Origin: Bipolaris cookei | Taxonomy: Eukaryota; Ascomycota; Dothideomycetes; Pleosporales; Pleosporaceae | Assembly (NCBI GenBank): GCA_002286855.1 | Contig: NRSV01000055.1 | Coordinates: 62,001 to 126,000 of the forward strand | Length of the DNA stretch: 64,000 bases | Direction of reading: 5' to 3' | Shown: positions 56,301 through 64,000 of the stretch, piece after piece | How positions within the stretch are numbered: the first letter of the stretch is position 1 | Layout: each line of letters starts with the position of its first letter | Translations under genes and position numbers: made by a program | Notes under the pieces: model-generated | The model's input: only the letters and a program-made list of their open reading frames with translations | Told to the model about the DNA's origin: nothing | Databases searched by the model: none

Positions 56301-59300
56301 TTAACGGAGCGGCTGACCTGGTGCTTGGCAGGCACCGACCCCATGACCTTGGACATACTAAATTTTGTGCAAATCTCAATTACACTTATTCTGTATGTGT
56401 GGCAGCCGAGACATGTTTGGCGCTTACCAGGTTCAGAATGATGCGATTTGAGTCAAGTATTGAGACAACATGGACAGCCCAATTTATTCCAAGAATCCAT
56501 ATCAATTCTTAGGACCAGGTCTGCTCAACCAAGCTTCATTTAATACTAGCCAGTCGGCCGCCACCATCAGTGTCCTGTATATCAGCTATCTATATGAGTT
56601 TGCTCGACAACATAAGGCTTACATTCTATTCAATCCCGAATCCTCACCCAGAGTGTGGTCATTGAGACTCATATGTGCCTTGCCTTTAGCGCTATTATAC
56701 TCTCATTTCCGGACAAGGCTCTAGGCAATACTCAATATCGATTCTGCACACCTCCTTTCCCTAAAACCACACAGGCACAAAACACAAACTCAATGCAAAT
56801 CATACAATGATGAGAAGCAAGTTGGGCCAAGCCAGCGACAAGAAAGGAGGTAATAGAGAGCTCCACAGTCTGCCAACGCACAGCGTTGCGCAGCGGAATG
56901 TCTAAGGATGAAACAGAAGTGTATTGATTGTCATGCCGAAGGAGCATCCATCACCATGTCAAACGACAGGCTTACCTGCGTTTCTGGCCCGGGTAATCGG
57001 TCTGCTGTTCGTATTACGCGCCAACCAGACAGCACCTATGCAGGAAAGTGGATCCGACTAGTACTGCTTCTACTAAGGCTACGAAGGTTGCTGGGTATGT
57101 CTATGGCGCCTCCATAACTCTGTCAGCACTTAAAGGTGATCCTTCAATTTGCATTCGCAGATCACTGCTCGCCGACAGCATTTAGGATAAAAGATATTGT
57201 TCAAAGATTGATCACTGGCGCGCCTACCGGTTATCAACACCCTTGTCACGGGTGCATAGCACCTCACCGGTGACCAATGATGACGCATGCCATGGAAGAC
57301 CAAGACCTTCCATGGCTTCTTCGATGAAGGTTCTAAGGCACAGATCAAATTCTGGCATGTCAAAAACTTTTGTTTAAACGATTTTGTCGAGCAGGGTTTC
57401 AAAGGCTGACCTCGAATGATAGCTTTTACGATTCGTGTAACCGCGTGGCAGCCTGCAGGATTTGAGACTAACAGTTGTGGCTATTCTCACTTTGTCTACT
57501 TCGATCCATGCAACCGTTGTACTATGTGCACCTTGGTCCACAGCCCCTCACTGCGGAAGGGCAATCAAGAATCACCCACATATGGATTGTGTCGCTGCTC
57601 CACGTGTCGCGGAACCGGCTACAATTCTTAACCTACCATATCTGGACTCGGTGGGGTTTTGTATCTAGCTGTATCACCGAATAACAGCCAACACGTCTGC
57701 AGGGCGCGACATGACTGTAGTGATAGGGTCACCTGGATCATGAATCACTACCCGCAATATCGTACTGCGCTCAAGGCTGCTTCGGTACCTTCAATCTGTC
57801 CTACTGTTGGCTAGAATATATCGAACATTTGTCAATGCCAACCCAGCTTCTCCAAGGCTGGCGCCTAACCACCCATGCAGCCTTTCCAACAGATCCTGCC
57901 GCATCTCACAAGAACACACTGCACAGCCCCAACAATCTCCTCATGATACTGACAGATTGGTGATCATTTCACAGAGAAATGTCGGTGTATTCAGCTCATG
58001 CCATGTCTTCGTGGCGAAAATAGATCAGATGGTAGACGATCCTAAGCGCCTCATAGCATTGCCATCTGTCCGACAACAACGGTGGCAAGAAACGCTCATC
58101 ACACCGCCCATACCTTCCATTCACATCGCCCGAGTCGCGCTGCCGGAACTGCATAAGCGATGCCGGGGCGGAAGACTGTTACCAGACCTCCGCTCCGTTC
58201 ATGTTCCCCGGACCCAAACTAGAGAACCCGATTTTCCCCGGACTATCCGGCAAACCCGAGTTTTTAATATCGCTACACGCGGAACCCTTTTTTCGCACTC
58301 CGTGAAAAGTCATATAGCGGCACGGCGCCGGAAGTGAATCCACTGTGTCGCTGGTTGGCCACGGCACAAGGGCACCATGTACCGCAGTAGAGTGATACTG
58401 TGTGGCTCGCGAATGTCATGCACCAGTCCCAAGCATACACTTCTTTTTTTTTGCGCTCCGCCGGGGAAAATTTGACTGCAGTGTTACTCGCTTGCGGCTT
58501 CGAAGGGGTCTGTCGACTCGTGTACCCATGACCACGCGCAGCAAATCTTGCTCAGCCTTGTCCGGCGGCGGCGGCAGCGGCGGCGGCGGGTGCTACGAAT
58601 CGCGCAGGCGCGGGTGCAGGAGTGCTTCCGTAGGATTTCTGGGTGTGTAGCAATGCTTGCTGCATTAGGCTTGTATGGCGTAGTAGACACGGTTGCGTGT
58701 GTGGGTAGTGAGAGTGTATGAGTTGTGCATTTTCTTACATCCAGCGTGGAACTTGGTGGAAGTGAGGCTCTGGAGCGGTGAGAATATATGCTGTGTAATT
58801 GGTTTCACTCCTTCCTTCTTCACGATAGAAATCGTATATAGGGAGCTAAGATTTCACTCGTTGGCATAGCTGTTTCCGTTCTTTAGACTAACGCTTCGGC
58901 CATGGTGGTTTCAAACCAGTCGAATCCCATTGTACATACTGCCATTTGTGGCTCTACCCAACGCGACAATTATGATGCTACATCTTCAACTCCTAGTGGT
59001 TTAGGCAGCTCTTCTACCAACGGCACTCCCCGCCCCTTTACTCTTCAGTGTGACATGGGCATCGTGTGTATGGGAACGTGGATCAGCAATACAGGGTCCC
59101 AACACACTGACTCCTTCTTGGACAATGGTACTTGTGCATTTCCATATTTCGTACTAGATAAAAGAAAAGAAAAGGTACTGATGCTCTGGTAGTACGCGCC
59201 GATGTAACGCGGGCTGCTTGCGTACGCCATCGCAGCTTGCATGAAGCATGTCTCGAGTCTACGACATGTGCTAGGGTGGTTGAACTTGTGGCGGAGCTTG

Positions 59301-60838
59301 ATACAGACGGTCTAGCGGGAATTCTTGCGGGTGGAGAGGGGAGTGAATTTGCAATGTTGGTTTGTACGTGTAAGGAGCTGACTGAGATCTTTGGCCATGA
59401 TGACGGTCAGAGTATGTGTGTGGGAGAGGGCACGAGGGAGTTCGATAAGTCGGGAGGAGGAATGGGGTGACGATTATTGTTTTGCAAGATTTCTGTGTGA
59501 CTGGCGAATGGCGATTTGGGTGTTAGGTGTTTGGAGTAATTCTGGTTAGAGTGGATTTGACGATAGTGAGTTTAGGAAATTATACCCCTGGTTTCTTGTA
59601 GAACATGGAAATGAACGTATGGAAGTCGTACCATGCTCTACATATAGTCCTTTAGCTCTGTCTTTTCTGTGCCGCTAATGTTCCAATCGCCAAAGGATGT
59701 ACCGAGCTAATCTTGTCTTGAAATCAACCAGCTCGCTGTGGTGCGGTTGACGATGCCAAGACACTATTATTTAGTGTATCCTGATTATGAAGAACTCGGT
59801 AGTTGAGGGGTTCGAGGTTGAGGCTAGAGGCTGGACGTTCAGCTCAGCATCAAGTTCTGGGCGTAGTGGGCTAGCTAGTGTCTGGGCGCTGATTGGCTGG
59901 GACTTATGTGAAGGAGCGTGACTGTCTCATGGTACCAATCTGATCATAGAAACTAAGTAGGGTGTCTGCAACGACGAAAGGCGGTAACGGTAGTAAATTG
60001 GCCAGATGATCTGCACACGCACAGCCATTGGTGAGGCTGGTTTTTTGTAAGGCTGTAAGTATGTGCATCGTTTTTGTGGAAAGGGTTTCAGCAGCTGCTC
60101 CGAGACGGTTTACCCTAGGCTGTTTGCGAGGCCGACCACAATGACCTCGGAGACAGGGCCTAGGCTTAGCCGTAAGGGTCGGTCCTATTGGCTGTCCTTG
60201 TGACAGACATGAACAAGAGACGACAAACGCCGGCTTGTGGGTACTGTTCGCTGGCGGTTTTCTGGGCTGACGGTCCGGTTGACATGCTCCAAGGCTAGAA
60301 TCGTGGCTGTGCATGCACGAACCGCAACACGTCGTTACCAGTACCGTGATACCTGGAGGTGCGAGCGATTTTACGATAATCTAGCAGTTTTCCCAGGGGT
60401 TTCAATCTAGCTTACCAAGTCTCGTGAATAGAGCTTGCCAAACGGTCAATCTAATCCACGATGTCGTGTCTGTAGTATAGGAGGCAGGGTTCGCATCTGA
60501 CATCATGCAAGTTAGCTTAGTCCAAACACTAAGCAACATATGCTCTAGCGCGATGCCTAGAGTGGCCGGCGCGTTTAACCAAGACTTCAGAGGAAAGCTG
60601 GAAACCATGGTTTCAACTTGACTACTGACACCGTCCCTGCGCAGGATTCCTAGTGTCGGTATTTGCTTGCAGACGTGCGCTTGTTGTGAGTTTACAGTGT
60701 CCGTGCGAGCCGGCCAAGCCTATACTTGTACCCCGCCGGCTGAACCAGCCACATTTCTCATCCACTCCCCTCATCATCACTGTGGCTGAACACTCAACTG
60801 ACCCTTATCTATTCCCATAGTACAGTACATAGCACACC
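53352..60838. other. 7.5-kb gene-poor region
   Basis: Many short open frames on both strands, none with a recognisable domain. Candidates considered: 55420-55800 (+, 126 aa, polar), 58902-59192 (+, 96 aa), 57807-58337 (+, 176 aa) and 60314-59904 (-, 136 aa); none has a convincing start, codon pattern or splice logic. A GGC/GCC-rich tract lies at about 58562-58595. No inverted repeats, transposase or RNA gene recognised. Confidence 0.45.
55420..55800 (+). CDS. Doubtful 126-aa ORF
   Basis: Begins MQRELGNTEGQAGHEDNSLK and ends with a charged helix (EIDIIIQKEKQEVEKST). Polar, no family, no signal peptide. A second frame overlaps it over most of its length, which weakens the case. Reported only because it is the longest ATG-initiated frame with a helical end in this gene-poor stretch. 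Confidence 0.2.
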   Translation: MQRELGNTEGQAGHEDNSLKFCDQGDDLSATTSDSRRFTQTNFPIHNLPFPELPLQKIPPGVHPSQRLEYTPSCDLPVGMSGGCRVGTSASAGCICAYDPDVLNDEMTREIDIIIQKEKQEVEKST

Positions 60839-62563
60839 ATGGCGGAAATAGTCTCCGGCATCGCAAAGCTCAATCCTTTTTCCAAGAAAAGCGTCGATGA
60901 TGAAGACAAGGGCGAGGCCATTGATGCGGGGACTGTGGCTGGCGGGGGCCATGCCTCACGAGAATCGCACATCACCAAAGACCAGCTCCGTGTGAGCAAA
61001 GGACTGCAACACTATATTATCGAGAATAACATCTTGCACAAGCCAGAGTCCGGTTCAGAAGCAGAATGGGTTTCAGCGTTACGGGAGATGCTTAGCAGGA
61101 ACCACGTTAACATTCCCCGGGAGCTCCTCGACAGAAACCATCCACTTCCCGAGTACTTCATCAGTTCATCGCACAACACGTACCTAATGGCTCACCAACT
61201 CTATGGCGAGTCGCATGCCCAGGCATATGAGATTGCCCTTCACACTGGATCGCGTTGCGTTGAGATCGACGCTTGGGACAACGATGAAAATGCCGACGAG
61301 CCCAAAGTCACCCATGGCTACACACTCGTCTCCCACATACCCTTCCGTGAGGTGTGCAAAACCATCCGGGATGTTGTTGACAAAGAAGCAGCGAATGAGG
61401 TGGATGCTGCGCCCATCCTGATCTCCTTGGAGAACCATTGTGGCGCGCACGGTCAGCTTCGCCTGGTACAAATCTTCCAAGAGGTGCTTGGCCACCGGCT
61501 TCTTAGTCAAGAGGTGCGTGACAAGGGCACACGCGAACAAAATGATCCCGCAAAGCATGAGCATGTCACCCTTGCTGAATTGGGGAACAAGGTGGCAGTC
61601 ATTGTTGAGTATCACTTACCTGATGAAGAGGAAACTAGCAGCAGCAGCTCTTCCAGTTCCGAGGATGAAGAGCAAAAGCAAGCTCATCAGGCATATGCGG
61701 AACAACGTAAGACCACCAAGACTGGAACCATCATTCCTGAACTTGCAGACCTGGGGGTGTATGCGCAGTCTGTCAAGCCTGTTAATAACTCGTGGTTTGA
61801 CGGCGATCTTGAAAATGCGCCTCACCACCAGCTCATCAACGTCTCTGAATCTGGCCTCAAGAGTCATCTCCCAGCCAATGGCGCAAAGATTGCCCGCCAT
61901 AATGCCCACCATTTGATGCGTGTTTACCCCAAGGGAACCAGAATCTCCTCCAAGAACCTAGCTCCCGTCCCTTTTTGGAGCATCGGCGCACAGATATGCG
62001 CGCTCAACTGGCAAACCTTTGGCGCGAGCTCACAGATCAACGAAGCGCTCTTCACTGGCTCCAGCGGATACGTCCTTAAGCCTGCTGCCCTACGTGCGGG
62101 TGGCTCCGGAAGCCTTGGCACTGGAAGGCGGAAGCAGCTCCGACTACACGTCGCGGGTGCGACGGACATTCCTCTGCCCAAAACACGCGACCCCAACGAA
62201 ATCAAGCCTTACCTAACATGCACGCTTGTACACCCCAACGACCTGAACAACATGCCTCCAAAGCGCAAAACCGCCGTCTACAAACCCCATAAGCTTACTG
62301 GGTTTATGCACAAAGACAACCCGCCTGCCACTGAACCCCTGTGGAAAGAAGTGCTTGAATGGGAGTACGAGGATAATGAGATGATCTTCTTACGCATGTT
62401 GATTAAGAGCGATGACAGTTTCTCCAAGAACCCGCTTTTCGCCGTTGCTGCTGTGAGACTGATGTACGCTGTGCCGGGGTGGGTTTTTGTGCGCATGTTT
62501 GATCTGGCTGGACACGACACTGCGTGTACAGTACTCGTCAAGTTTGAGTTTCTAGATATTTAG
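60839..62563 (+). CDS. Phosphoinositide-specific phospholipase C
   Basis: Hydrolyses PIP2 to IP3 and diacylglycerol. Single exon, 574 aa. Catalytic X box: PLPEYFISSSHNTYLMAHQL with His112, CVEIDAWDN, and THGYTLVSHIPF with His159, both catalytic-type His conserved. A Ser/acid linker (EEETSSSSSSSSEDEE) separates it from the Y box (GVYAQSVKPVNNSWFDG, MRVYPKGTRISSKNLAPVPF, WSIGAQICALNWQTFG). The C-terminal ~140 residues are a C2 domain (KQLRLHVAGATDIP ... KFEFLDI). No PH domain; EF-hand region is reduced to a short N-terminal remnant, as in several fungal PLCs. The ATG at 60839 has good context (caccATGG). Confidence 0.95.
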   Translation: MAEIVSGIAKLNPFSKKSVDDEDKGEAIDAGTVAGGGHASRESHITKDQLRVSKGLQHYIIENNILHKPESGSEAEWVSALREMLSRNHVNIPRELLDRNHPLPEYFISSSHNTYLMAHQLYGESHAQAYEIALHTGSRCVEIDAWDNDENADEPKVTHGYTLVSHIPFREVCKTIRDVVDKEAANEVDAAPILISLENHCGAHGQLRLVQIFQEVLGHRLLSQEVRDKGTREQNDPAKHEHVTLAELGNKVAVIVEYHLPDEEETSSSSSSSSEDEEQKQAHQAYAEQRKTTKTGTIIPELADLGVYAQSVKPVNNSWFDGDLENAPHHQLINVSESGLKSHLPANGAKIARHNAHHLMRVYPKGTRISSKNLAPVPFWSIGAQICALNWQTFGASSQINEALFTGSSGYVLKPAALRAGGSGSLGTGRRKQLRLHVAGATDIPLPKTRDPNEIKPYLTCTLVHPNDLNNMPPKRKTAVYKPHKLTGFMHKDNPPATEPLWKEVLEWEYEDNEMIFLRMLIKSDDSFSKNPLFAVAAVRLMYAVPGWVFVRMFDLAGHDTACTVLVKFEFLDI

Positions 62564-64000
62564 AAGAATTGAACTTGGAGTATGGGGGTAGGAGTGATCC
62601 GGGTGGCTACTCTAGTGGCTTGTTGTATGGATTTCCCTGAGTAGATGGAGAGTCGTTGGGCAGATGCAGTTTCCGAAGGGGCTACAGACTTTGTAGTACC
62701 TCTATTGACCTATTTCTTCAGTGCTATAGGCCCACCTACTACCTATGTAGTGTTTTGGAGTATTAGCTGTCAAAGATGACTATTGGGGAGGTTACTCACC
62801 AGTGGATATTGCGCAATTTAAAGTCCCATATTCCTGAATGACATGGCCACAAAAAAGCCGTTAACCATCATGAATGTGCATCCTGCTCTCCAATTCCTAT
62901 CCTCTTCTGCAAAATAACATACCACCCATATACCCCTACTCCAAAACGCACACTCCACCACTTCAGCCTGGCAAGCGGAGCATTTCTCCCCACTTATCCA
63001 CTATATCCACAGCGCCTCCAAACCGTTGATCTCCACCGCATGCGACACTCAGCGCATCGCCCCCTGCGCAAGGCCCCCAACCAAAAACGTCAATATTTCC
63101 GATGCAACACTTCCCACCCACGCGACGCATCTGCATCCTTCAATGCCGGCAGTGAGTACTCTAATCCTATACGCACCCATACGTCATACATACATCACTC
63201 ATCGCACAGCAAACGCAGTGCCCACACAAGTGTCTGCACTCCTTCTCGCACCACGCAACCCTTTTCTGCACTTGCGATCGCCCACGCAGCGGATTAGCCA
63301 ACCCCGTACTCGCCTGTGATACGGAGGGTGCGCGCACACGTTTGATACATAGCGCAGTTGAAGCGGGGGACGGGCCGTGGGGTGTAGGCGAGGCGAGGCG
63401 AGGTGGGTGGGTGGGGCCAACCTAGGGGGCACATCGCCCGTGGCGTGGATGCCCTGTTTCCCCCCAGCCCTAGCGTGCTGCGAGGTTTCTCGCTGTCGGA
63501 GGGATGGAGAAGGGAAGGGAAAAAGAAATGAGGGAGCGTGAATGTGGGGTTCTTTGCCTGTTTGGGAGATTGATAGAGGCAAGTGCGGGTGGGCTGTGAG
63601 CGAGCGGGTGCTAGAGATTATGTGTCAAGTAGGTGCATGTGTACGTAGATGAGGATAGGCCTGCATGAGATATGCGAGGTTCAGGTGTGCGACGATTCAT
63701 GAGTGCTGCGGGTTGTGGCAATGGGGAAACGGTGTGCTGGTCCCCTTGTTATCAACGCGGAGGCGAACAGTAGCGTGCGGAGGGTCCCAGGTGGATTTGA
63801 CTGGGCCGAAGGAACGCATAGCATTGGCGTGGTGCTATATTGTTTGTGCAGAGGCGTGAAGTTGGTGCGTCAAGGTTGATTGGTTGGGTTAGAGTGGAAA
63901 CGTAAACTTGCGAAGGAGGCTGTGTAGAGTAGGATGCAGCTCTGTGGCAAAGTATTTTGCCTATCACGTTTGCATGAAAGGTGTGCAAAACTATCTTTGA
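62564..64000. other. Intergenic region to window end
   Basis: No gene supported. A CA-rich stretch (62880-63250) resembles a fungal 5' leader, and an ATGCCGGCA followed by a GTGAGT donor at about 63143-63157 could be the first tiny exon of a gene running past the window; this cannot be tested here. After 63350 the sequence is G-rich with short frames only. Confidence 0.4.

Noticed and set aside
59790..59850. Possible tRNA B-box-like gGTTCGAGgt
   Set aside because: No matching A box, acceptor stem or cloverleaf could be formed nearby.
62000..62216. Other-frame ORFs inside the PLC gene
   Set aside because: The PLC frame has full domain homology end to end; the others are shadows.

Overview
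The window reads as nuclear DNA of a filamentous ascomycete. Genes are compact, introns are about 42-200 bp (mostly near 50) with GT(or GC)...ctnay...AG signals, and several products belong to fungal families: Zn2Cys6 and bZIP/DUF3425 regulators, a TPO-like MFS carrier, fungal EthD-like and PAN-like secreted proteins, and a Fot1/pogo-type transposase. Gene content and style suggest a Dothideomycete, perhaps Pleosporales, but that is inference. I see no rRNA, tRNA, CRISPR array or bacterial-style operon. Gene models below were spliced by eye; for each one the summed exon length is a multiple of three.

Layout. 0.9-2.2 kb: heme enzyme HEM3 (+), then a small Cys-rich protein. 2.7-5.8 kb: gene-free. 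5.8-7.6 kb: MFS transporter (+). 8.0-9.5 kb: PLAC8 protein (-). 10.4-11.4 kb: single-pass mitochondrial protein (-). 12.0-16.1 kb: full-length CAND1 (+). 16.8-19.6 kb: secreted PAN-like/mucin-like protein (-). 20.8-22.2 kb: PARG-like macrodomain-type protein (+), tail to tail with a Pus9-type pseudouridine synthase (-). 24-26.1 kb: hotdog thioesterase (+) and EthD-like protein (+). 26.2-27.7 kb: SET-domain protein with a signal-like N-terminus (-). 29.0-29.3 kb: small secreted 12-Cys protein (-). 29.8-30.3 kb: GFA-type zinc enzyme (-). 31.2-31.7 kb: protein whose first intron directly follows the ATG. 32.2-33.2 kb: RING protein (-). 33.5-36.0 kb: GEN1/Yen1-type resolvase (-). 36.3-39.1 kb: Zn2Cys6 regulator (-).

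40.4-43.9 kb is a nested transposon. An intact pogo/Fot1-like element (41030-42878, 57-bp inverted repeats, TA target duplication) sits inside an older related copy. All three in-frame stops I find in the old copy fall at tryptophan codons, as expected from G-to-A (RIP-like) mutation. An unassigned ORF follows, then an AT-rich gene-free stretch.

46.3-47.5 kb: HSL-type esterase (-), head to head (302 bp) with a bZIP/DUF3425 regulator (+, 47.8-49.7 kb) carrying 27 consecutive glutamines. 50.3-50.9 kb: conserved-looking 135-aa protein. 51.2-53.4 kb: acetoacetyl-CoA synthetase (-). 53.4-60.8 kb is gene-poor. 60.8-62.6 kb: PI-specific phospholipase C (+). The rest to 64 kb has no supported gene. 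Most genes are ordinary housekeeping or regulatory genes. No single coherent new system is evident; the most notable items are the nested transposon and its 17-bp repeat architecture, the mucin-like secreted protein, the duplicated 12-Cys secreted peptide and several unusual introns.
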